Shown here in pieces: positions 49,703 to 56,436 of a DNA stretch of 56,436 nt. Origin of the DNA: Sphingopyxis sp. H115. GTDB lineage: Bacteria; Pseudomonadota; Alphaproteobacteria; Sphingomonadales; Sphingomonadaceae. The number at the start of each line of letters is the position of its first letter. Positions within the stretch are counted from its first letter, which is position 1. The DNA is taken from NCBI RefSeq assembly GCF_001468465.1, contig NZ_LNSA01000029.1, forward strand, positions 1-56,436. Reading direction: 5' to 3'. The position numbers and the translations under genes were made by a program. The notes under the pieces are model-generated. The model was not told the origin of the DNA and did not search any database. It saw nothing but the letters and a program-made list of their open reading frames with translations.

Positions 49703-50155
49703 TCAGACGGGAAGCTGCGTGCTGTATTTGGTTTGCGACAGCGCGAAATGCGACGACGCGGTCGCGACGCTGGGATGGCCGAGGAGGACGCGCATCAGGA
49801 AGCGTTCGTAACCCGCGACGTCGGGCGCAACGATGCGCAGGAGATAGTCCCAGTCGCCCGACATCGAATAGCAGTCCATGATTTCGGGGCGGCCGAGAAC
49901 GAACGCCTCGAACGCTTTGGTGCTCTCGGCCGCATGGTCGCGCATGCGTATGTTGCAGAGGACGTTGACGCCGCAATCGACCTTTGCCGCGTCGAGCAGG
50001 CGGACCGCAGGGCCGAGAATGCCCGCGGCCTCGAGCGACCGGATGCGTCGCCAGCACGATGGCGCCGAACTGCCGACGCGTTCGGCCAGTTCGGCATTGC
50101 TGAGCGCGGCGTCGGCCTGAAGTTCGCGCAGGATGCGGCGGTCGATCTCGTCCAT
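49703..50155 (-). CDS. Lrp/AsnC family transcriptional regulator
   Basis: A 150-residue feast/famine regulator. The helix-turn-helix (about 5-50) starts with DEIDRRILRELQADAALSNAELAERVG and SSAPSCWRRIRSLEAAG. The RAM ligand/oligomerisation domain fills about 70-145 (CYSMSGDWDYLLRIVAPDVAGYERFL is a typical core). Length is standard. The start is ATG 50155, since longer reading runs into the divergent aminotransferase gene. It lies 111 bases from that gene, back to back, and probably controls it in response to an amino acid, perhaps tyrosine or phenylalanine. Confidence 0.9.
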   Translation of the reverse strand: MDEIDRRILRELQADAALSNAELAERVGSSAPSCWRRIRSLEAAGILGPAVRLLDAAKVDCGVNVLCNIRMRDHAAESTKAFEAFVLGRPEIMDCYSMSGDWDYLLRIVAPDVAGYERFLMRVLLGHPSVATASSHFALSQTKYSTQLPV

Positions 50156-50266
50156 GGATCGTTTATTTCGCAAAGTCGGAAAAATTGAAAGGACTTGTTC
50201 AATGATCCCGCAGAAAGCGACGATTTTGAACGGATAATTCGCCGATAATGTGAAAAAAGCGCCGCC
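50156..50266. promoter_or_regulatory. Divergent promoter region, Lrp regulator and aminotransferase
   Basis: A 111-base AT-rich spacer between two back-to-back start codons. It contains A/T tracts (for example AAAAATTGAAA near 50179 and GAAAAAAG near 50252) as expected for Lrp-type binding, but no clear dyad. It must hold both promoters. Confidence 0.5.
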
Positions 50267-51508
50267 ATGACAAGCGACAGGCAGGCGCGCCCCGCGGGCG
50301 CATTCGACGACGGGGCGCTCGCAACAGGGGGCGGATCGCATTTCGCGACGCTGATACCCGAGGCGCCCGACGCGCTGCTCGCGCTGATCGGCCTGCACGC
50401 CGCCGACCCGCGCCCCGGCAAGATCGACGTCGGCGTTGGCGTTTATCGCGATGCGGCGGGGGCGACCCCGGTCTTTGCGGCGGTCAAGCAGGCCGAGCGC
50501 TGGCTCGCCGACACGCAGGCGAGCAAATCCTATCTCGGGCCCGAGGGCGATGCGCGCTTCGCCGCCCTGCTGGCCGAACTGCTGTTCGGGGCGGGCGCGG
50601 CGGCGGAGCTGATCGGGCTCCAGACGCCGGGCGGGACGGGCGCGCTCCGGCTCGGCGCCGAACTGCTTGCCCGTGCGGCGCCGGGGCGCAGCATCTGGGT
50701 CGGCACGCCGACCTGGGCCAATCACGCGCCGCTGCTGACCGGTGCGGGGCTGGTCGTGCGAAGCCATCGCTTCTTCGACGCCGAGCAGTCCGATCTCGAT
50801 TTCGGCGCGATGATGGCCGATCTCGATGCGGCGGCGGCGGGCGATATCGTGCTGCTCCACGGATGCTGCCACAATCCGACCGGCGTGTCGTTCGACCTCG
50901 CGCAATGGGAGGCGATCGCCGAACTGTGCGCGCGGCGCGGGCTGCTGCCCTTCGTCGACCTTGCCTATCATGGGCTGGGCGCGGGGCTCGATGCCGATGC
51001 GGCGGGGGTGCGCCGGCTGGTCGAGCGCGTGCCCGAGGCGGTGGTCGCCTATAGCTGCGACAAGAATTTCGGCCTGTACCGCGACCGCGTCGGCGCGATC
51101 TGGGTCAAGACGCAGTCGGGGCGGGTCGATGCGGTGCGATCGAACCTCTATGCGCTCGCGCGGGTCAACTGGTCGATGCCGCCCGACCATGGCGCGGCGG
51201 TGGTGCGCCATATCCTCGAAACCCCGGCGCTCCGGGCCGAATGGATCGCCGAGCTGGCGGCGATGGCGGCGCGGATCGGAATGCTGCGGCAGCGGCTGGC
51301 GGCGGGCGATCCGCGGCTGGAGCCGATCGGGCGGCAGCAGGGCATGTTCGCCCTGTTGCCGCTGGCGCAGGGTGCCGTCGCGGCGCTGCGCCGCGAGCAT
51401 GGCATTTATATGGCGGGCAATGGCCGGATCAATATCGCGGGGCTGGGCGAGGCGAGCGTCGACCGTTTCGTCGCCGCCTGCGCCCCGCATCTGGGGCAAA
51501 GGCAATGA
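50267..51508 (+). CDS. Aromatic amino-acid aminotransferase (class I, AAT/TyrB-like)
   Basis: A 413-residue PLP enzyme that exchanges the amino group of tyrosine or phenylalanine with 2-oxoglutarate. The TyrB/AspC-type marks are PGKIDVGVGVYRDAAGATPVF, SYLGPEGDARFA, TPGGTGALR, HGCCHNPTGVSFDLAQWEAI and the PLP-lysine region SCDKNFGLYRDRVG. Most family members have Ser just before the Lys (SKNFGLY), whereas here it is Asp. No signal peptide. It overlaps the fumarylacetoacetase start by 4 bases (ATGA), placing it in tyrosine breakdown. Confidence 0.88.
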   Translation: MTSDRQARPAGAFDDGALATGGGSHFATLIPEAPDALLALIGLHAADPRPGKIDVGVGVYRDAAGATPVFAAVKQAERWLADTQASKSYLGPEGDARFAALLAELLFGAGAAAELIGLQTPGGTGALRLGAELLARAAPGRSIWVGTPTWANHAPLLTGAGLVVRSHRFFDAEQSDLDFGAMMADLDAAAAGDIVLLHGCCHNPTGVSFDLAQWEAIAELCARRGLLPFVDLAYHGLGAGLDADAAGVRRLVERVPEAVVAYSCDKNFGLYRDRVGAIWVKTQSGRVDAVRSNLYALARVNWSMPPDHGAAVVRHILETPALRAEWIAELAAMAARIGMLRQRLAAGDPRLEPIGRQQGMFALLPLAQGAVAALRREHGIYMAGNGRINIAGLGEASVDRFVAACAPHLGQRQ

Positions 51509-52824
51509 GCCCCGAGGCCGGCGTCGCGGCGATCGACGAGACACATGACCCCGCGCGGACGAGCTGGGTCGCATCGGCCAACGGCCATGCCGATTTTCCG
51601 GTCCAGAATCTGCCGCTCGGCATTTTTTCGCCGCCCGGTGAGGTGCCGCGCGGCGGGATCGCGATCGGCGACCAAATTCTTGACCTGTCGGCGCCGGGGC
51701 TCGGCGACCTGATCGGCGAAGAGGCGAAAGGCGCGGCGCGGGCGGGCGCGGGCGATACGCTCAACGCGCTGCTGGCGCTCGGCGGTGGCGCGCGGCGCGC
51801 GTTGCGGCGCGACGTGTCGCGGCTGTTGTCGGACCCCGGCTACGCGGCCGTGGTGGCGCCGATGCTGCACGAGGCGGCAAGCGCGACGCTGCACCTGCCG
51901 GCGCGGATCGGCAACTACACCGATTTTTACGTCGGCATCCACCACGCGACCAATGTCGGCCGGCTGTTTCGTCCCCACCAGCCGCTGCTCGCCAATTACA
52001 AGCATGTCCCGATCGGCTATCATGGCCGCGCGTCGTCGGTTGCGGTTTCGGGAACGCCGGTGGTGCGTCCATCGGGACAGCGCCGCGCGCCCGACCGCGA
52101 CGAACCGCTGTTCGGGCCGACCGAACGGCTCGACTATGAACTCGAACTCGGCGTCTGGATCGGGCCGGGCAACGCGCTGGGCGAGCCGATCGCGATCGGG
52201 GATGCGGGCGAGCATATCGCGGGGCTGACGTTGCTCAACGACTGGTCGGCGCGCGACGTGCAGGCGTGGGAATATCAGCCGCTCGGGCCCTTCCTTGCCA
52301 AGAATTTCATCACCACCGTGTCGCCGTGGATCGTGACCGCCGAAGCGCTGGCGCCCTTTCGCGTCGCGCAGCCGGCGCGGCCCGCGGGCGACCCGCGGCC
52401 GATGCCCTATCTGTGGGACGAGCGCGACCAGCAGGCGGGCGCGATTGCGGCGCGGCTGGAGGTGGCAATCGCGTCGCGCCGGATGCGCGACGAAGAGTTG
52501 GCGCCGCACCGGCTGAGCCGCGGCACGGCGACGCATATGTACTGGACGATCGCGCAGATGGTCGCGCATCACAGCGTCGGCGGGTGCAACCTCAACCCCG
52601 GCGACCTGCTGGGCACGGGGACGATTTCGGGGCCCGAGCGCGGCGCTTTCGGCAGCCTGCTCGAAATCACCGCCGGCGGGCGCGATCCGCTCAAACTGCC
52701 GACCGGCGAGGAGCGGCGTTTCATCGAGGATGGCGACGAGATTTCGATCACCGGCACCCTCGAAGCGCCGGGGTTCGTGTCGATCGGTTTCGGGCCGTGC
52801 CGGGGGATCGTCGAAGCGCGCTGA
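51505..52824 (+). CDS. Fumarylacetoacetase
   Basis: A 439-residue fumarylacetoacetate hydrolase, the last step of tyrosine/homogentisate breakdown, giving fumarate and acetoacetate. It has the N-terminal SH3-like domain, DFYVGIHHATNVGRLFR (metal Asp and catalytic His), GYHGRASSVAVSGTPVVRPSGQ, the metal-ligand ELELGVWIG and NDWSARDVQAWEYQPLGPFL, all canonical. Length is typical. It is translationally coupled to the aminotransferase. The middle steps (4-hydroxyphenylpyruvate and homogentisate dioxygenases, maleylacetoacetate isomerase) are not in the window. Confidence 0.94.
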   Translation: MSPEAGVAAIDETHDPARTSWVASANGHADFPVQNLPLGIFSPPGEVPRGGIAIGDQILDLSAPGLGDLIGEEAKGAARAGAGDTLNALLALGGGARRALRRDVSRLLSDPGYAAVVAPMLHEAASATLHLPARIGNYTDFYVGIHHATNVGRLFRPHQPLLANYKHVPIGYHGRASSVAVSGTPVVRPSGQRRAPDRDEPLFGPTERLDYELELGVWIGPGNALGEPIAIGDAGEHIAGLTLLNDWSARDVQAWEYQPLGPFLAKNFITTVSPWIVTAEALAPFRVAQPARPAGDPRPMPYLWDERDQQAGAIAARLEVAIASRRMRDEELAPHRLSRGTATHMYWTIAQMVAHHSVGGCNLNPGDLLGTGTISGPERGAFGSLLEITAGGRDPLKLPTGEERRFIEDGDEISITGTLEAPGFVSIGFGPCRGIVEAR

Positions 52825-52836
52825 GAGTGCGAGGGC

Positions 52837-53571
52837 TTACCGCCGGAACCATTGCGCGGCGTCGATCACGCGGTCGGGCGCGGCCTTGCGCAGCGCGGTT
52901 TCGAGCAGCGCGCGATTCTTGTAGCTGCCGATCACCATCACGCGCTTGCCGGGATGCGCGCGGATCGCATCGAGCGCGCGGCCGGTCATGAAATCGTCCC
53001 AGCGCGCCTGCGCCTGCACGAAGGCGGGGCCGGCGAGTGCGAAGCGCGCCGACTGCACGCCGCCCGCGAGCGCGGCGGTCGTCGCGTCATGGACCTGTCC
53101 GGCGTCCCCCCAATAGGCGAGGAGGAAGCTGTCGACATCGGCCGCGAGGCGCGACAGCGCGGCGGCGCCCTCGGGATCGCGCTGGCGCATCGCGTCGAAG
53201 GCGGCGCCCGCTTCGCCCGAAATCGCCTCGAACAGGTCGCCGTCGGGCTCCATCGCCACCGTTTCGACGTGCATCGCGGCGAGCAGCGGCCAGATCACGG
53301 CCGGATATTCGGGGCGACCGGGGGTTACCGTGCGGCGCGCGAGTTCGTCGGCGCGGACTTCGAGGACGAGGACATCGGGGGCGAAAGCGCGGATCGCCGC
53401 GTCGAGATCGTCGTAGCCGAACGCCGGCTCGCGCAGGTGGAGGTCGTGGAGCGCGCCGATGACGAGCACTGCATCCCCGCGCGGCGCCGGGGGCGCCGCA
53501 GCAGAAGCGAGGGGCGCGACGGCGGCGAGGACCGGAGCGGCGAGCAAGGCGAACAAATGTGCGGAGCGCAT
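52837..53571 (-). CDS. Exported TraB/GumN-like (DUF5694-like) protein
   Basis: A 244-residue protein with a signal peptide (about 1-24, ending AASAAA). The body begins with a strand and His-rich turn VLVIGALHDLHLREP, then FAPDVLVLEVRADELA, a helical middle, and ARWDDFMTGRALDAIRAHPGKRVMVIGSYKNRALLETAL, an order reminiscent of the TraB/PrgY/GumN superfamily (His near the start, Glu after the second strand, late RN motif). The assignment is tentative and the function of exported members is poorly known. It converges on fumarylacetoacetase with a 12-base gap and shares a direction with the LytTR gene upstream. Confidence 0.55.
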   Translation of the reverse strand: MRSAHLFALLAAPVLAAVAPLASAAAPPAPRGDAVLVIGALHDLHLREPAFGYDDLDAAIRAFAPDVLVLEVRADELARRTVTPGRPEYPAVIWPLLAAMHVETVAMEPDGDLFEAISGEAGAAFDAMRQRDPEGAAALSRLAADVDSFLLAYWGDAGQVHDATTAALAGGVQSARFALAGPAFVQAQARWDDFMTGRALDAIRAHPGKRVMVIGSYKNRALLETALRKAAPDRVIDAAQWFRR

Positions 53572-53670
53572 GGCGATAACCCTTTGCTGTGGCTGCCGGA
53601 GCATGTCGGCACGCGGCGGGGCGCAAGCGAGAGGTGATCGGCAAGCGGGATCGCCGCTTCGCCAAACGGG

Positions 53671-54498
53671 TCAAAGTGCAAGATGCGCGGCGACATTCTC
53701 GCGGTAGCGGCGGCTGAGGCGTAGCGTATGGCCGGTGCAAAGCAGCAGACTGGCATCGCCATGGCCAAGGCGGCGGACCTCGCGCACCCGGTCGAGCCGC
53801 ACGATCGCACCGCGATGGATGCGCGCAAATTCGGCGACCGGCAATTCGGCGGCGAGCGCCGCGAGCGAGCGGTCGGTAAGCAGGCTGCGCCCGCCCGCAT
53901 GGACCTCGGCATAATCGCCCGCAGCCGCGATCCAGTCGATTTCGGCGAGCGCGACGCGGTGCGACCCGCCCGCGACGCGGATCCACAGCACGTCGTCGCC
54001 CGCGGGTGTGGAAGGCGGTGCGGCGGCGTTGGCCCGCGCGCGCAGGCGTCGGCGCAGATGCGCGGCGGCGAACACGGCCAGATAGGCAAAGGCGGCCTTG
54101 TCGACATTGGCGAGGAATACCGGTTCGACCATGTCCCATCGGGTCGACGGCTGCGCGCCGTAGAGGGGCCAGAAGAAGAGGACGAAGAGCGCGACGTGCA
54201 GCGTGGTCGCGAGCGGATAGCCCGCCACCCAGAGCATCGCGATTGCCCAACGCGGCAACCGCGCGGCGAGCAGCGCGTCGGCCGACTTGAGCAGCGGCGG
54301 CGTCAGCAGCGCCCAGACCGAAAAAATTGCCGCCGTATAGCCAAGCGTTGGCCACCAGTCCTGCGCCCGCCCATGGTACGCGGCAAAAATCTGTCCCTGC
54401 GCCGCGCTGGCGAGCGTGACGAACGCCCAGAGCAGCGCGCCGGCGCCAATCGCGACGAGGCGCGCATCACGCGTTGTTGCCTTGCCGTCGTCGATCAT
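53671..54498 (-). CDS. Membrane-bound LytTR-domain transcriptional regulator
   Basis: A 275-residue protein with four hydrophobic helices (about 14-32, 48-66, 86-106 and 125-142) followed by a basic linker (RRRLRARANA) and a LytTR DNA-binding domain at about 165-268 (ALAEIDWIAAAGDYAEVHAGGR, then RIHRGAIVRLDRVREVRR and TLRLSRRYRENV). One-component regulators that join a 4TM part to LytTR are frequent in sphingomonads; targets are unknown. The start is ATG 54498 because the longer frame adds only Arg-rich sequence. It is divergent from the terminase cluster with a 284-base gap. Confidence 0.85.
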   Translation of the reverse strand: MIDDGKATTRDARLVAIGAGALLWAFVTLASAAQGQIFAAYHGRAQDWWPTLGYTAAIFSVWALLTPPLLKSADALLAARLPRWAIAMLWVAGYPLATTLHVALFVLFFWPLYGAQPSTRWDMVEPVFLANVDKAAFAYLAVFAAAHLRRRLRARANAAAPPSTPAGDDVLWIRVAGGSHRVALAEIDWIAAAGDYAEVHAGGRSLLTDRSLAALAAELPVAEFARIHRGAIVRLDRVREVRRLGHGDASLLLCTGHTLRLSRRYRENVAAHLAL

Positions 54499-54782
54499 GC
54501 GCCGGTCATCCCGCTCGATCGGCGGGGCGCCTGCCGCGCCGGTCCACCGGAAACCACACCGTCGGGACCGGCCTCGGCACCGTCCCGATCGCCCCCGCAG
54601 CCTTAGAAGGGTTGAATGCATGTAGAAAGGGGCGCTCGCCGAAATAAATCACCATATAGGTTATTTTTATTGACATCGTAACGCTGTTATGGCACAAGTA
54701 TCACATCATGAAGAATTGCGATTCGGGCCGGCGCCCTTCCGATGCGGGAGGGTGTTCCGGCCCGAATGCTTTGGAGGTGGCG
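54499..54782. promoter_or_regulatory. Divergent region between LytTR gene and terminase cluster
   Basis: A 284-base gap. The middle (about 54630-54720) is much more AT-rich than the window and includes TTGACA (54670-54675), a possible -35 for the rightward genes with only a weak -10 behind it. The large hairpin at 54721-54767 and the ribosome-binding site GGAGGT (54773-54778) close the region. Confidence 0.5.
54721..54767 (+). promoter_or_regulatory. Leader hairpin just before the small-terminase ribosome-binding site
   Basis: ATTCGGGCCGG (54721-54731) and CCGGCCCGAAT (54757-54767) pair perfectly over 11 bases. A second stem of nine pairs (54732-54740 with 54746-54754, two of them G-U) stacks above a two-base bulge, leaving the 5-base loop GATGC. 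The structure ends 5 bases before GGAGGT. No T-run follows, so it is unlikely to be a simple terminator; control of ribosome access or mRNA stability is plausible. Confidence 0.6.
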
Positions 54783-55295
54783 ATGGAGGAGATCATCAGG
54801 GCCGGTAACGAACGCTTGCTGATGAAGGCCAAGGCATCGGGGCGCGAGGTTCCGCGAGAACGGATCGACGATTTTCTCGCGCGGCTGGCCGAATGTTGCA
54901 ACATGTCGCGCGCGGCGCGGGAGGCGGGCGTTTCGAAGAGCATGATCTATCGGCTGCGTACCCGCGATGCCGACTTTGCGGCGGCATGGGTCGACGCGAT
55001 CGAGGTTGGATATCAGCGGCTGGAGCTAGGGCTGATCGAAGCGGCGCTTGCGCGCGTCGACAGGCGCGCGGCCGAAAGTGCCACGGACGGCGACGTCGCG
55101 CCGCCGATCATCGAATCGATGACGATGGAGCAGGCTATCCAGCTTTTGGGTCGCTATCGCGCGACGGTTCGCAGCGGCAAGGTGCAGAGCAACCGGCGCG
55201 GCGCGGCGCGCGTGCCGACCTCGGAAGAAACCGACGAGGCGATCCTGTCCCGACTGGCGATCCTGCGCCGCCAGCGCGGCTGGGACAAATTATAG
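54783..55295 (+). CDS. Terminase small subunit-like DNA-packaging protein (GTA/prophage type)
   Basis: A 170-residue protein with a helix-turn-helix at about 35-60 (LARLAECCNMSRAAREAGVSKSMIYRLRT) followed by AAAWVDAIEVGYQRLELGLIEAAL, as in small terminases that recognise or feed DNA to the packaging motor. The C-terminal RLAILRRQRGWDKL is basic. ATG 54783 has a near-ideal ribosome-binding site (GGAGGT, 4 bases away); an in-frame ATG at 54708 lacks one and would translate the hairpin. The next gene, a large terminase, begins 2 bases after its stop. The match is by pattern and context, so the family is likely and the exact type less so. Confidence 0.75.
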   Translation: MEEIIRAGNERLLMKAKASGREVPRERIDDFLARLAECCNMSRAAREAGVSKSMIYRLRTRDADFAAAWVDAIEVGYQRLELGLIEAALARVDRRAAESATDGDVAPPIIESMTMEQAIQLLGRYRATVRSGKVQSNRRGAARVPTSEETDEAILSRLAILRRQRGWDKL

Positions 55296-55297
55296 CC

Positions 55298-56436
55298 GTG
55301 GCGCAGGCGATCCGCGACGTCGTCGGCGATATATTGGAGCAATTGGGCGAGCTGACGTCGGGGCAACTCCGGCTGTTGATGCGCCATTTGTCGAAAAAGC
55401 ATCGCCGGGAACTGATCGAACGCTGGCAGGGCTGGGCGCAACCGGGACAGTGCGAGCCGCCGGGCAACTGGCGCATCTGGATGATCCGTGCCGGGCGCGG
55501 TTTCGGCAAGACGCGTGCGGGTGCCGAGTGGATCAGCGAATGGGCGCGCATGGTTCCGGGCGCCCGGATCGCGCTCGTCGCAGCGAACGAAGCCGACGGG
55601 CAGCGCGTGATGATCGAGGGGCCGAGCGGGCTGCTGGCGGTCGCGCGATCGGAAGAGAAGCCGCACTGGATCGGTGGGCGGCGCGAAGTGCATTTCGACA
55701 GCGGCGCGGTCGCAACGCTCTATTCGGCGGCCGCAGCCGAGAATCTGCGCGGGCCCGAGCACCATGTGGCGTGGTGCGACGAGCTGGCGAAATGGCCCAG
55801 GGGCGACGCAGCGTGGGACAATCTGATGATGGGGTTGCGGCAGGGTGATGCGCCGCGCGTGCTCGTCACCACAACGCCGCGTCCGACGACGCTGATACGG
55901 CGGATCATGGCGTTGCCGGGTTTCGAGGAAACGCGCGGCGGGACAAATGACAATGCCTATCTTCCTTCCAATTTCGTCGAGGCGATGGTGGCGAGCTATG
56001 GCGGCACCCGGCTGGGGCGGCAGGAACTCGATGGCGAATTGCTCGAAGATGTCGAGGGCGCACTGTGGACGCGGGGGCTGGTCGAGCGGTGCCGCGTTGC
56101 TGCGGACGAGATCGGCAAGCCGGTACGCGTCGTGATCGGCGTCGATCCGCCGGCGACCAGCACCGGCGATGCGTGCGGGATCGTGGTGGCGGCGCTGCTG
56201 CGCGACGGGCGGCTGGCGGTGGTCGAGGATGCGAGCGTCCCGAACCCGCCGCCCGCGCTGTGGGCGCAGGCGGTGGCGAGCGCGGCGGCGCGCTGGGGCG
56301 CCGACCGGGTGGTGGCCGAGAGCAATATGGGCGGCGAGATGGTCGAAAATACGCTGCGGCAGGCCGAACTGACGCTGCCGGTGGTGCCGGTGCATGCGAG
56401 CGTCGGCAAGGCGCGGCGCGCCGAGCCGGTCGCGAT
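55298..56436 (+). CDS. Large terminase subunit, GTA-type (truncated by window end)
   Basis: The first 379 codons of a packaging ATPase/nuclease, open at the window edge. Translation from GTG 55298 gives a continuous frame with Walker A AGRGFGKT (65-72) followed by RAGAEW, Walker B VAWCDE (157-162), the coupling motif TTTPRPT (191-197) and the start of the RNase-H-like nuclease domain with IGVDPPATSTGD (Asp 282) and VAESNMGGEMVE (Glu 341). GRG-x-GKTRAGAEW and WCDE are characteristic of the large terminase of alphaproteobacterial gene transfer agents and related prophages (terminase_6 type). The small terminase gene ends 2 bases before it. Portal, protease and capsid genes would be expected to follow. 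Confidence 0.88.
   Translation, partial: MAQAIRDVVGDILEQLGELTSGQLRLLMRHLSKKHRRELIERWQGWAQPGQCEPPGNWRIWMIRAGRGFGKTRAGAEWISEWARMVPGARIALVAANEADGQRVMIEGPSGLLAVARSEEKPHWIGGRREVHFDSGAVATLYSAAAAENLRGPEHHVAWCDELAKWPRGDAAWDNLMMGLRQGDAPRVLVTTTPRPTTLIRRIMALPGFEETRGGTNDNAYLPSNFVEAMVASYGGTRLGRQELDGELLEDVEGALWTRGLVERCRVAADEIGKPVRVVIGVDPPATSTGDACGIVVAALLRDGRLAVVEDASVPNPPPALWAQAVASAAARWGADRVVAESNMGGEMVENTLRQAELTLPVVPVHASVGKARRAEPVA

Noticed and set aside
50156..51574. N-terminal extension of the Lrp regulator by over 470 codons
   Set aside because: It is antisense to the aminotransferase; the real Lrp protein starts with DEIDRRIL at normal family length.
54690..54706. TGGCAC followed by TCACA, resembling a sigma-54 promoter before the terminase genes
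   Set aside because: The -12 element lacks the GC dinucleotide (AC instead), and no enhancer-type regulator is nearby.
54708..54782. In-frame upstream ATG as the start of the small terminase
   Set aside because: It has no ribosome-binding site and would translate the hairpin; ATG 54783 follows GGAGGT at ideal spacing.

Overview
The window is high-GC DNA from an alphaproteobacterium, most likely a sphingomonad (Sphingomonadaceae, Sphingopyxis-like). This rests on gene content and neighbourhoods: a DUF2497/PopZ-type protein, bactofilin next to an M23 peptidase, plant-type glutamate-cysteine ligase, the smc / two DsbA-like / DUF721 / mutY block, a TonB-dependent receptor and GTA-type terminase genes. 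It also rests on interspersed palindromic repeats that sphingomonad genomes carry in many copies. The species assignment is inference. No CRISPR array, insertion sequence, rRNA or replication origin was seen. One tRNA gene (Cys) is present.

Left to right. 0-3.6 kb is a minus-strand, probably autoregulated TetR operon (TetR, VOC/glyoxalase, DoxX-like, DUF4287, secreted alpha/beta hydrolase, glutathione transferase) with a palindromic operator just before tetR. It looks like an electrophile or xenobiotic response unit. 3.7-7.4 kb holds yifB/comM, a DUF1905 protein and a membrane diguanylate cyclase. 7.4-9.0 kb is a bactofilin gene overlapping an M23 peptidase gene. 9.2-13.0 kb has an ICMT-like membrane methyltransferase and a TonB-dependent receptor. 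13.2-24.4 kb contains gshA, rsmE and ubiA, genes that are neighbours in many alphaproteobacteria. Here they are separated by a pair of large secreted DUF11/P-domain proteins (between rsmE and gshA) and by three Tad-type pseudopilin-like genes (between rsmE and ubiA). 24.4-31.3 kb carries smc, two thiol-disulfide proteins, a DUF721/DciA-like gene and mutY. 31.3-36.5 kb has a beta-lactamase-fold hydrolase, nudC, a small orphan, a PopZ-like protein, a TolC-family protein and a Pcm-like methyltransferase.

36.7-44.3 kb holds tRNA-Cys, an OsmC protein and a TetR-controlled RND efflux operon (adaptor, pump, outer-membrane factor). The same 12-base sequence lies in front of tetR and over the pump promoter, and two strong stem-loops occur in the pump transcript. 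44.3-52.8 kb looks like peptide and aromatic amino-acid use: an MFS carrier, a secreted S9 peptidase, proline iminopeptidase, and an Lrp/AsnC regulator divergent from an aromatic aminotransferase plus fumarylacetoacetase pair. 52.8-54.5 kb has a secreted TraB/GumN-like protein and a membrane LytTR regulator.

The right edge (54.7 kb to the end) is the start of a gene-transfer-agent or prophage-like packaging cluster: a small terminase and the first 379 codons of a large terminase. A long hairpin sits directly before the small-terminase ribosome-binding site. This edge and the two insertions inside the gshA-rsmE-ubiA neighbourhood are the most interesting parts of the window.
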